From: an uncultured Lachnospiraceae bacterium
GTDB taxonomy: Bacteria; Bacillota; Clostridia; Lachnospirales; Lachnospiraceae
NCBI GenBank assembly: GCA_930989745.1
Contig: CAKNMY010000014.1
Location: 1-41,226, forward strand
Length of the DNA stretch: 41,226 bases
Reading direction: 5' to 3'
Part shown: positions 7,528 through 14,952 of the stretch, piece after piece
Numbering within the stretch: the first letter of the stretch is position 1
Layout: every line of letters begins with the position of its first letter
Made by a program: the position numbers and the translations under genes
Notes under the pieces: model-generated
Database searches by the model: none
What the model was told of the DNA's origin: nothing
Seen by the model: the letters and a program-made list of their open reading frames with translations, nothing else

Positions 7528-9101
7528 GCCTTCATGTCCTGTTTTTTCACATACATCAATTTGTCCGCTTCATTGAACAGTTCTTTGACGCTCTGACTGC
7601 CGTTCTCGTTAAGGATGTATCCGCAGGCAATTTCCAGCGGCCAAGAGCGGTCTGCGTTCTTTGCAAGGATATGCTGTTCCAGCCGGCGCAGGCTTTCCGC
7701 CACTATGTCCTCGGAGGCATTGTCCAGAAGCACGACAAATTCGTCTCCCCCGATACGGTAACAATTTCCGATTCGATCATATGTTTTCAGGATGCAATCA
7801 GCCGCATCGCAGATCAGGCGGTCGCCTTCCTGATGCCCGCAGGTATCGTTGACTGTCTTGAGGTCATTGATATCGATCATAATGCAGGCGCTCCTGTAGG
7901 AAGCGGGAGCGTCCTGGCGCTTCAGGAACGCTGCGCGGTTCCACATGCGGGTCATAACATCGGTATACGCAAGGCTCTGATAAATTTTCCCCTCTGCACT
8001 TTTGAGCATGTGTTCGTAAAAACTGTCTGCTGCAGAGACGATCAGGTGAATGCCGAAAATCAACAGCCCGATGCCGTAGAACAGAGAATACGGGGCTGAA
8101 AAGTTTGCATAAAAAATTACCAGAGCAGCAACGCTGAACAGAAAGAGAAAGACAAGTCCCTGGATGATGCGTTTCATGACTGTATTTCCGAACATCCGGA
8201 TTTCCTGTATTCCAAACCGGAGAATCAGAATAATGTTTATCAGTATGAGCAGATGAAACACTGGAAGAATACTGGACAGCCGGAAGATGCGAAAAATATA
8301 AAGCAAACCAGAGATTCCTGCGGATGCCAGGTACAGCCAGGATAATATCTGCAGAACGCGGCGGTCTTCCGAAAGCATTTTTCGGATAAAAGCCAGCAGA
8401 AAGTACGGCATGAGCATAAAGGAAAAAAAGGACAGAAGCACGAAGGGGCCTGTTTTTCCTGTAAAGAGCTGCACTGCTCCGGAGTCAGTAAAAACCCATA
8501 TCCCCGCCATCAGGAGGAATGCGCCGAGAGGCGGCAGTGTCTGCAGTTCACTGCCATGCACCTGCTTTCCGGAAAATACCAGATATACCAGGAAGACGGC
8601 TGCTCCGAGCACAGCGGAAATGGCAGAGAAGATAATAGAGGGAAGGTTTTGAAACAACACGTGCAGAAAGATACCGTTCTCATTCCCGAGAAAAGCATGA
8701 AACAGCGACGCTGAACTGACGGAGAGCGGCTTCGTCTCAAAGACCAGAGCTTTGCCGGCAGGATTTTCCGGAAGTTCGATCTTCTGCAGCGCCATCCCCC
8801 TCTCTCCGCAGGGATCCTCATAGGAATAGAACTCCGTTCCGTCCAGCAGCAGCCGGAAAGGGATGGAATTATTATTCACGAGGAGAACAGATTCGGCTCG
8901 CGCGTCTTCGGGGATCGTGCAGGTGAAAGTAACAGCGCTTCCCTGTACGGCTCTGTCCCAGATCGTATCGAGTTCAAGTACCGTGTCAGAACTTTTCACA
9001 GCAGTGGAAGCAGGAATAAAAAATGATTTTATCAGCGCTGCCGTCAGGACGGCAAGCAGCAGAAATAAAAGAGGCTTTCTGAGCTTCTTTGAGATTGACA
9101 T
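7506..9101 (-). CDS. Membrane-bound GGDEF diguanylate cyclase with seven-helix sensor region
   Basis: The 531-residue protein has an N-terminal membrane anchor (about 10-30), then an extracellular region (about 32-150). A block of roughly seven or eight membrane helices (about 150-365) follows, resembling the 7TMR-DISM plan. The C-terminal GGDEF domain (about 375-525) contains DVMTRMWNRAAF, IDINDLKTVND and an intact GGDEF signature at 451-455, so it should make cyclic di-GMP from GTP. The site five residues before GGDEF reads DRIG rather than RxxD, so product-feedback inhibition at the I-site is probably absent. AGGAGG (9116-9111) precedes the ATG at 9101. No EAL, HD-GYP or PilZ partner and no cyclic di-GMP riboswitch was seen in the window. 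The ligand of the sensor is unknown. Confidence 0.88.
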   Translation of the reverse strand: MSISKKLRKPLLFLLLAVLTAALIKSFFIPASTAVKSSDTVLELDTIWDRAVQGSAVTFTCTIPEDARAESVLLVNNNSIPFRLLLDGTEFYSYEDPCGERGMALQKIELPENPAGKALVFETKPLSVSSASLFHAFLGNENGIFLHVLFQNLPSIIFSAISAVLGAAVFLVYLVFSGKQVHGSELQTLPPLGAFLLMAGIWVFTDSGAVQLFTGKTGPFVLLSFFSFMLMPYFLLAFIRKMLSEDRRVLQILSWLYLASAGISGLLYIFRIFRLSSILPVFHLLILINIILILRFGIQEIRMFGNTVMKRIIQGLVFLFLFSVAALVIFYANFSAPYSLFYGIGLLIFGIHLIVSAADSFYEHMLKSAEGKIYQSLAYTDVMTRMWNRAAFLKRQDAPASYRSACIMIDINDLKTVNDTCGHQEGDRLICDAADCILKTYDRIGNCYRIGGDEFVVLLDNASEDIVAESLRRLEQHILAKNADRSWPLEIACGYILNENGSQSVKELFNEADKLMYVKKQDMKAKKRREQ

Positions 9102-9138
9102 AACGCATCACCTCCTGAAAAACATATAAAGCGATTTC

Positions 9139-9167
9139 AGTATAGCACTCCTGGAAAAGGTGTACAA
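9139..9167 (-). promoter_or_regulatory. Promoter of the GGDEF gene
   Basis: Minus-strand TTGTAC (9167-9162), a 17-base spacer and TATACT (9144-9139). Confidence 0.75.
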
Positions 9168-9217
9168 GCGGGAAAAACAGGAGTGTATTCGTTGTTTATT
9201 TGTTGATATTTCTCCTG

Positions 9218-9223
9218 TATACT
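9218..9223 (+). promoter_or_regulatory. -10 element of the two-component system
   Basis: TATACT lies 21 bases before the response regulator start. The matching -35 region is poor (TTTATT at 17 bp spacing), which suggests an activator or a weak promoter. It is divergent from the GGDEF promoter. Confidence 0.5.
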
Positions 9224-9243
9224 GATAACAGAGGTGACAGAAT

Positions 9244-9918
9244 ATGCAGTATAAAATATTAATTGCAGACGACGACGCGGAATTGGTGAAAATGCTCAAA
9301 AGCTATTTTGAGCTTAAAGGGTATGAGGTCCTTACGGCCGCAGACGGCGCGGAGGTGCTCGGGAGGGTGCAAAGAGAGCCTGACATTATCCTGCTGGACA
9401 TCAATATGCCCAGAATGGACGGGCTGGAAGTGTGCCGTACAATCCGGGACAAGGTAAGCTGTCCCATTCTGTTTCTGACCGCAAAGGTGGAGGAACAGGA
9501 CCGGATCAACGGTCTTATGATGGGAGGGGACGACTATATCCTGAAGCCGTTCAGCCTGAGGGAACTGGAGGCAAGAATTACCGCGCATCTGAAGCGGGAA
9601 GAGAGAAGACGGTCCAGATCGGAATACCGCTTCTGCCGGGAGCTGTGTATCGACTACAGCGCCCGCAGTATTCAGGTGAAAGGCCATACGCTGGAACTTA
9701 CCCCCATGGAATATGAAATTGCGGAATTCCTGTCCATGAATCCGGGACAGGTCTTTGACCGGGAGCGCATTTATGAGAAGGTCTGCGGCTGGGACGCGGA
9801 AGGGGACAGCCGGGTGATCACGGAACTGGTGCGCAGGCTGCGGCGAAAGATCGCGGCGTATACGGACACGGAATTTATTGAGACTGTCTGGGGGATGGGA
9901 TACCGATGGAAAAAATAA
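9244..9918 (+). CDS. OmpR/PhoB-family response regulator
   Basis: The 224-residue protein has a receiver domain (about 1-115) with the acidic pocket DDD at 9-11, the phospho-acceptor D52 in LLDINMP, T79 in FLTAK and K101 in ILKPF. A winged-helix DNA-binding domain (about 128-224) ends in the typical DSRVITELVRRLRRKI and GYRWKK. It is the DNA-binding partner of the overlapping histidine kinase and probably controls the adjacent ABC transporter genes, possibly also the divergent GGDEF gene. GAGGTGA at 9231-9237 lies six bases before the ATG. The stop codon is inside the kinase start region (13-base overlap), so the two are translationally coupled. Confidence 0.93.
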   Translation: MQYKILIADDDAELVKMLKSYFELKGYEVLTAADGAEVLGRVQREPDIILLDINMPRMDGLEVCRTIRDKVSCPILFLTAKVEEQDRINGLMMGGDDYILKPFSLRELEARITAHLKREERRRSRSEYRFCRELCIDYSARSIQVKGHTLELTPMEYEIAEFLSMNPGQVFDRERIYEKVCGWDAEGDSRVITELVRRLRRKIAAYTDTEFIETVWGMGYRWKK

Positions 9919-11096
9919 AAAATTTTTCCTTAAAGAAGACAATTTTACTCTATCTGGCGGTGAGCCTGATGGTCAGCTTTCTGCTCTCCGGGGCGGTTGT
10001 GTATGCGGCCACCCGGATTCAGTACAGGATCTGGGAAAACTATACTGATATGGAGAAGTATCAGGCGGCGGATATGCAGAGCGGAAATGATTACAGGGTG
10101 GAGCCTGCGAGACCTGCTCTGAACGAGATGAGCGCTGCAGACAGACATATTTCTGAGACGTGTGATTTTCTGGAGACCTATGCGGTGCTGGTGTTTTCCA
10201 TGCTCGGAAGCGCCGCGGCGGTGGGAATGTTCTATAAGAATAAGCTGAAGCCTCCGATCGAGGAGCTGCACCACGCGTCGCAGATGATTGCGCAAAATGA
10301 ACTGGATTTTCAGATCTGCTATGAGAACCGCGACGAGCTGGGGCAGCTCTGCCGGGAATTCGACAGGATGCGCGCGCAGCTTGCGGAGAATAACAGCAGA
10401 CTCTGGCGCGCAGTGGAGGACGAAAAAGCTCTGCGCGCCGCCATTGCCCATGATATCCGCTCTCCGCTTGCCGTGCTCAGAGGATATCAGGAGATGCTCC
10501 TCGAATTTGCTCCGACAGGAACTCTGAGCTGTGAAAAAATCACGGAGATTCTGCGGGATGGAATGAATCAGATCGACCGTCTGAATGGGTTTATCGAGAC
10601 AATGAGGAAAATGACGCGGCTGGAGGAGAGAGAGATTTACTATGCGCCGGTGGATCCGGCAGGGCTGCGGGAAGAGATTGAGAAGACAGCCGGCGTGCTG
10701 TGCAGAGAAGCCGGGAAGAGCTTCCGGGCTGCGGTCACGGCATGGCAGCCCGGGGGAAGTACATTTCAGGCAGACCGCGAACTGATTCTGGAAGTTGCGG
10801 ATAACCTCATACAGAATGCTGCGCGTTATGCCGGAGAACATGTGGATATACGTCTGTCCTGCCGCGGGGAAGAGCTGACAGTGGAAGTTGTTGATGATGG
10901 CGAGGGATTTTCTCAAAATACGGATACGGTGACAAAACCATTTTACCATGGAGACTCCAGGGATAATCTGCAGCACTTCGGCATGGGCATGTACATCAGC
11001 CGCGTTTACTGCGAGCGGCACGGAGGCAGGCTGATAACAGAGAATACGCGGGAAGGCGGCGCGGCGGTAAAAGCAATATTCAGCGGGAGAACGTAA
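9906..11096 (+). CDS. Sensor histidine kinase of the two-component pair
   Basis: This 396-residue kinase has two membrane helices (about 11-36 and 93-113) around a short extracellular loop of some 55 residues. A HAMP linker follows (KLKPPIEELHHAS onward). The dimerisation/phosphotransfer domain has AIAHDIRSPLAVLRGY with the phosphorylated histidine H182. The HATPase domain has the N box (VADNLIQNAARYA), G1 (VVDDGEGF) and G2 (GMGMYISR). The small sensing loop suggests detection within the membrane or through the transporter rather than of a soluble ligand. It overlaps the regulator gene by 13 bases and is followed by a terminator, so the ABC genes have a separate transcript. The signal is not predictable. 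Confidence 0.92.
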   Translation: MEKIKNFSLKKTILLYLAVSLMVSFLLSGAVVYAATRIQYRIWENYTDMEKYQAADMQSGNDYRVEPARPALNEMSAADRHISETCDFLETYAVLVFSMLGSAAAVGMFYKNKLKPPIEELHHASQMIAQNELDFQICYENRDELGQLCREFDRMRAQLAENNSRLWRAVEDEKALRAAIAHDIRSPLAVLRGYQEMLLEFAPTGTLSCEKITEILRDGMNQIDRLNGFIETMRKMTRLEEREIYYAPVDPAGLREEIEKTAGVLCREAGKSFRAAVTAWQPGGSTFQADRELILEVADNLIQNAARYAGEHVDIRLSCRGEELTVEVVDDGEGFSQNTDTVTKPFYHGDSRDNLQHFGMGMYISRVYCERHGGRLITENTREGGAAVKAIFSGRT

Positions 11097-11126
11097 AAAC
11101 ACGAGACGTTCTCCCGTTGCTTTTTT
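11084..11126 (+). terminator. Intrinsic terminator after the histidine kinase
   Basis: CGGGAGAACGT (11084-11094) pairs perfectly with ACGTTCTCCCG (11106-11116) and is followed by TTGCTTTTTT. The stem includes the end of the kinase gene and its stop codon. Confidence 0.9.
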
Positions 11127-11142
11127 GTTGTGATTTGGGCAG

Positions 11143-11167
11143 TATACTTTCCTTATCAAAAGGAAAG
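11143..11167 (+). promoter_or_regulatory. -10 element and adjoining palindrome before the ABC transporter genes
   Basis: TATACT (11143-11148) has no good -35 box. CTTTCCTT (11147-11154) and AAGGAAAG (11160-11167) form a perfect 8-bp inverted repeat with a five-base centre right at the predicted transcription start. Its right arm lies at the ribosome binding region of the first gene. It could be an operator or an RNA hairpin over the translation start. Confidence 0.45.
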
Positions 11168-11177
11168 GCGGGATAGT

Positions 11178-12245
11178 ATGAAAGCGATTATAAAGAGAGA
11201 ACTGAAAAATTATCTGAGAAATCCGATTCTCTGGATCGGCCTTGTGATTGTGGCGGTCAGCATGTATCAGATGCTGGCGCCGTATCTGGGAATACATTAT
11301 TTCAGTTCCGATCAAGAGGTACAGGAGAAAACGGTCAGCGTGATCACGGACGCCGATGTGACGGAGGGATATCTTCCGTCCACGCCGGAGCAGCAGCTTG
11401 CGGTGGGAAAAGAACTTCTGCGCGAATCGCTGATGGAGGAAGCGCAGATGAGCGGGAGCGAGATCGAAGAGCTGATGCGTGGGCTTGAAGGGAAAAATGT
11501 GGAAGAATGCGTGGCGTATCTCGAACAGCAGGGCATCTACGGGGCGCGGTATCCTTTCGAGGACGCCGAATACCATCAGGGCAGCGCTGCGGAAGTCAAT
11601 CAATATATAGAAGAAAAACTTGAGGAATGCCCCTATTCCGAATATTTTTCGAGAAAGTTCGCCGACAGCTGCAGCCTGCATATGGGATTCTTCTCAACGG
11701 TGCTTCTTGCGTTTCTGTTTCTGCAGGATACGAGAAAGAGCACATACGAACTGCTGCACACGAAGCCCCTGACGGCGATGCAGTATCTGCTCGGCAAGAT
11801 CTTTGGCGGATTTCTGATCATTCTGATGGTTCTGGCGCTCTTGAACCTTCTGTTTTTCGGCCTGTGCGCGGCGCATGCGCATGAGGCGGGATTCACCGCG
11901 GAGCCCTGGAGCTTTCTGAAATATACCGCGCTGTATATTCTGCCAAATGCGCTGATGATCCTGTGCGTATATACCATAGCGGCGCTGGCGTTCCGCACGC
12001 CGATTCCGGCCGCGCCGCTGCTGATTATCTACATAATCTATTCCAACATGGGAAGCAGGGGACCGGACGGATACTATGGATATTACGGAAGGCCGCTGGC
12101 GATTATGGTGAGATTCCCGGGGCGGTTCTTTGAGACGGGAGCGCCGCCCATGGCGATGATGAACCAAATCTTTCTGCTGTTTGCTTCAGCGGCTTTGATC
12201 GCGCTGGCAGCGGTTATATGGAAAAAGAGGAGGATCTTCCGATGA
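11178..12245 (+). CDS. ABC-2 type transporter permease with large extracellular loop
   Basis: The 355-residue membrane protein begins MKAIIKRELKNYLRNPILW, a cytoplasmic start typical of ABC-2 permeases. TM1 (about 17-37) is followed by a hydrophilic, Glu-rich outer region (about 38-165). About five more helices follow (from SLHMGFFSTVLLAFLF to the C-terminus), with the conserved DTRKSTYELL turn after TM2. A basic KKRRIFR tail ends the protein. ATG at 11178 is chosen because AGGAAAGG lies upstream and an earlier in-frame GTG has none. Its stop overlaps the next start (ATGA at 12242-12245). With the next two genes it likely forms an exporter under control of the upstream two-component system. 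The substrate is unknown. Confidence 0.8.
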   Translation: MKAIIKRELKNYLRNPILWIGLVIVAVSMYQMLAPYLGIHYFSSDQEVQEKTVSVITDADVTEGYLPSTPEQQLAVGKELLRESLMEEAQMSGSEIEELMRGLEGKNVEECVAYLEQQGIYGARYPFEDAEYHQGSAAEVNQYIEEKLEECPYSEYFSRKFADSCSLHMGFFSTVLLAFLFLQDTRKSTYELLHTKPLTAMQYLLGKIFGGFLIILMVLALLNLLFFGLCAAHAHEAGFTAEPWSFLKYTALYILPNALMILCVYTIAALAFRTPIPAAPLLIIYIIYSNMGSRGPDGYYGYYGRPLAIMVRFPGRFFETGAPPMAMMNQIFLLFASAALIALAAVIWKKRRIFR

Positions 12246-12901
12246 GAAAAGAGATAAAAATTGCGCTTCCTACATATAAAGTTCTGTATTCCGCGGCTTT
12301 TTTCGTAATCCTGAGCCTTGTCAGAACCGTGGTATACGCGGATGAGATTGGAATAGCCATGGAAGCGCCGGCATCAGCGCTTGCCGCGGTATTCTGCGCA
12401 GATACTTACCTTATGGAAATACACAGCAGAAGAAGAGAAGTTTTCCGGCTGTATGACGAAAAAAGACAGGCGCGCGCCGTACGCAGGAGGCTGGCAGCCC
12501 AGATCCTGTATCTGACCGCATTGTCCGCGCTCGGCTACGCAATGTTTTACTGGCAGAAGCCGTATGATCCCGTGAATGCAGGACTGTCGGAGACGGCTCT
12601 GTTCGGGATTTCGATTGCGGCGATCGCAGGCAGCATCTTCTTCTGGGGCGTGCTGTCAATGACGGTCTGCAATCTTTTCCGAAATCAGTGGGCAGGCATC
12701 GGCGCCGCGCTCGTGCTCTGGACTGTACTCAGCTCTAGGGCAGGCGACAGAATGCTGGGAAACTGGAATGCCTTTTCCTTTACCTTCCGGACGATAGAAG
12801 AGGGGATGGATTTTGGATGGCTGTACGGCAAGAGTCTGACCATACTCGCCGCGGCGGTTCTTCTGGCAATGGTTCCGTATATTTTAAAGAAGAGAGGATG
12901 A
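12242..12901 (+). CDS. Membrane protein, probable second permease subunit of the ABC transporter
   Basis: This 220-residue protein has about five or six hydrophobic helices and no recognised motif. It is hydrophobic near residues 15-32, 78-95, 115-140, 145-165 and 195-215, with a long basic cytoplasmic loop around residues 62-82. GAGGAGG at 12227-12233 and the ATGA overlap with the preceding permease make the start at 12242 firm and indicate coupled translation. Lying between a permease and an ATPase, it is most simply a second transmembrane half-subunit. It could also be an accessory protein. Confidence 0.68.
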   Translation: MRKEIKIALPTYKVLYSAAFFVILSLVRTVVYADEIGIAMEAPASALAAVFCADTYLMEIHSRRREVFRLYDEKRQARAVRRRLAAQILYLTALSALGYAMFYWQKPYDPVNAGLSETALFGISIAAIAGSIFFWGVLSMTVCNLFRNQWAGIGAALVLWTVLSSRAGDRMLGNWNAFSFTFRTIEEGMDFGWLYGKSLTILAAAVLLAMVPYILKKRG

Positions 12902-12908
12902 GAAGAGT

Positions 12909-13799
12909 ATGAGTATAAAAATAAGAAATCTGACTGTAACGTTCAAAAACGGAGTGACCGCCGTCAATCACGCGGATCTGGAAATCCCCAGCGGCGTCTT
13001 CGGACTTCTGGGAGAAAACGGAGCGGGCAAGACGACGCTGATGCGGGTGCTCACAACCGCTCTGAAGCCCACAGCCGGCGAAGTGACATTAAACGGCATC
13101 CCGTACAGCGAGAGCAATTATAACCGTATCCGCAGCAGAATCGGATATCTTCCCCAGGAGATAGATCTGTATCCGAATCTCACTGTTCAGGAATGCCTGG
13201 AATACATGGGAGAACTCTCCGGTGTGGAGATCAGAGAGTGCCGCAGGCGTATCGGAGAATATCTGGAGAGGACGAGCCTGACGGAACACCGCAGAAAAAA
13301 GATGCGCCAGCTCTCCGGAGGCATGAAGCGCCGTGTGGGACTGATCCAGGCGCTTTTAAATGAACCGGAATTTCTGATCGTGGATGAACCGACCACAGGA
13401 CTGGATCCTGAGGAAAGAATCCGGATACGAAATCTTCTCGTGGAATTCTCAGAGAATCGTACCGTGCTGTTCTCCACACATGTGGTTGAGGACCTGGCGG
13501 CGACATGCAGCAGGCTTGCGGTTATGAAAAAGGGGAACTTTCTGTATTCCGGCAGCGCGAGGGAACTTCTCGGAATGGTCAGAGGGAAAGTATGGGACTG
13601 CTGCGTAAGTGATGAGGAAGCGGCGGGAAGGCTGGAGAGAGCATATCTTGTATCAGCCAAACAGTATGCGGACAGCGGAGTACGTCTCAGAATCATAAGT
13701 GAGAAAAAACCTCAAAATACAAGCGCGTGCATGCCGTGCGAGGCGACGCTGGAAGACGCGTATATCTATGTGTCAAACAGGAACGCGCAGACAGAGTAA
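12909..13799 (+). CDS. ABC transporter ATP-binding protein
   Basis: This 296-residue ATPase has Walker A GENGAGKTT (35-43), Q-loop LPQE (81-84), signature LSGGMKRR (135-142), Walker B FLIVDE (155-160), D-loop and H-loop H191 (STHVVED). After about residue 215 comes a short, Cys-containing C-terminal extension of the kind seen in exporter ATPases of the CcmA/NatA group. It starts seven bases after the preceding membrane gene and ends the three-gene transporter operon. No clear terminator follows, but a strong promoter for the next gene begins within a few bases. Confidence 0.93.
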   Translation: MSIKIRNLTVTFKNGVTAVNHADLEIPSGVFGLLGENGAGKTTLMRVLTTALKPTAGEVTLNGIPYSESNYNRIRSRIGYLPQEIDLYPNLTVQECLEYMGELSGVEIRECRRRIGEYLERTSLTEHRRKKMRQLSGGMKRRVGLIQALLNEPEFLIVDEPTTGLDPEERIRIRNLLVEFSENRTVLFSTHVVEDLAATCSRLAVMKKGNFLYSGSARELLGMVRGKVWDCCVSDEEAAGRLERAYLVSAKQYADSGVRLRIISEKKPQNTSACMPCEATLEDAYIYVSNRNAQTE

Positions 13800-13805
13800 A
13801 TGTTC

Positions 13806-13833
13806 TTGACAGATATGCCCAATCAGATATGAT
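13806..13833 (+). promoter_or_regulatory. Promoter of the GrpB-deaminase gene
   Basis: Consensus TTGACA (13806-13811), a 16-base spacer and TATGAT (13828-13833), starting six bases after the ABC ATPase stop codon. Confidence 0.8.
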
Positions 13834-13893
13834 TAGGGGAGAGAACAAAAGAAAGTCTGCGCTGGAACCGCAGAATAAAGGAGGGAACTTGCG

Positions 13894-14805
13894 ATGGCAC
13901 AGCACGTGATTGTCACAGACTATGATCCGCAGTGGCGGGAGAAGTACCTGCGGGAGGAAGAGAATATAAAGGAGATTCTGGGGGAAAACTGTATCGCGGT
14001 ATATCATATAGGAAGTACTTCGGTTCCGGGCCTTGCCGCCAAGCCGATCATTGATATCATGCCGGTGGTCAGGAGCCTGGAAGAAGCGGACCGCGTGTCG
14101 GGAGCGTTTGAAAAAGCGGGTTATGAATATCTCGGAGAATTCGGGATAGCCGGGCGGCGCTATCTGCGAAAGGGAAGGGAGGAGCGGACACATCAGATCC
14201 ACATTTTCCAGGCGGACGATACCGCGAATATTGAACGCCACCTCGCTTTCCGCGACTATATGAGAGCGCATGAGAAGGAGCGGGAGGAGTATGCCCGCCT
14301 GAAGAAGAGTCTGGCTCAGAAATTTCCATACGATATTGAGAGCTACTGTGACGGAAAGGACGCGTTTGTGCGCGCGATGGAGGAACGGGCGCTTGCGGAA
14401 TATGACGGCATCTGGGACCGGCTGTACCTTGCGGCCAGAAAGGTACAGCATCCCAGGGAGGTTTCTCCTTTTATCGAAGCCGGAGGCGTCGCGGCCGCGC
14501 TTGTCACGGAGCGGGGATCGATTTATGTCGGCGTCTGCATCGACACGGCATGTTCTCTGGGAATGTGCGCGGAGAGAAATGCAATCGCAAATATGATCAC
14601 AAACGGGGAGAGCCGTATCCGAAAGATCGTTGCGGTCATGGGAGACGGAAAACCCGGCATGCCCTGCGGCGCCTGCCGTGAATTCATGATGCAGCTTGGC
14701 AGCGACAGCGGGGAGATTGAGTTTTTATGCGATTTGGATTCCAGGCGGACGGTACGGCTGGGAGATCTCGTTCCGGACTGGTGGGGAACGGACAGATTTG
14801 AGTAA
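13894..14805 (+). CDS. GrpB-family nucleotidyltransferase-like domain fused to a cytidine deaminase-like domain
   Basis: This 303-residue protein joins two folds. Residues 1 to about 165 are GrpB-like, with GSTSVPGLAAKPIIDI (40-55) carrying the GS and D-x-D-like pattern of the nucleotidyltransferase superfamily, and HQIHIF further on. Residues from about 176 form a cytidine deaminase-like zinc domain with CAE (225-227) and PCGAC (257-261). Cys 225, 258 and 261 are the expected zinc ligands and E227 the proton shuttle. The deaminase half most resembles small CDA/blasticidin deaminase-type enzymes. GrpB domains have no firmly established reaction; a nucleotide substrate for both halves is an inference. 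AAAGGAGGG (13878-13885) and a strong promoter drive it alone. It has no frameshift between halves, so the fusion is real in this sequence. Confidence 0.85.
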   Translation: MAQHVIVTDYDPQWREKYLREEENIKEILGENCIAVYHIGSTSVPGLAAKPIIDIMPVVRSLEEADRVSGAFEKAGYEYLGEFGIAGRRYLRKGREERTHQIHIFQADDTANIERHLAFRDYMRAHEKEREEYARLKKSLAQKFPYDIESYCDGKDAFVRAMEERALAEYDGIWDRLYLAARKVQHPREVSPFIEAGGVAAALVTERGSIYVGVCIDTACSLGMCAERNAIANMITNGESRIRKIVAVMGDGKPGMPCGACREFMMQLGSDSGEIEFLCDLDSRRTVRLGDLVPDWWGTDRFE

Positions 14806-14855
14806 TACGAGTTCGCGGAGCTGCCGCAGCGAAGAGGCGAAAAATTCTAAAAATT

Positions 14856-14882
14856 TTAGCACTCAATGCTTGACATGGCTAA
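14856..14882. promoter_or_regulatory. CIRCE-like HrcA operator over the clpB promoter
   Basis: TTAGCACTC (14856-14864), nine bases, then CATGGCTAA (14874-14882). The left half matches the CIRCE consensus TTAGCACTC-N9-GAGTGCTAA perfectly and the right half in six of nine positions. It covers the -35 box of clpB, where HrcA binding would block RNA polymerase until heat stress. Confidence 0.7.
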
Positions 14883-14898
14883 CAAAAGGTGTTATATT
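14870..14898 (+). promoter_or_regulatory. Promoter of clpB
   Basis: Consensus TTGACA (14870-14875), a 17-base spacer and TATATT (14893-14898). Confidence 0.85.
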
Positions 14899-14952
14899 CA
14901 CGATAGAACAAGAAAATCACAAGCACACCTGAGCAACAAGGAGGTTCTGTTT

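Noticed and set aside
9945-11681. Minus-strand open frame of 578 codons across the kinase, terminator and first permease
   Set aside because: It spans two genes and a terminator on the other strand, has no ribosome binding site and no motif; a shadow of GC-rich coding sequence.
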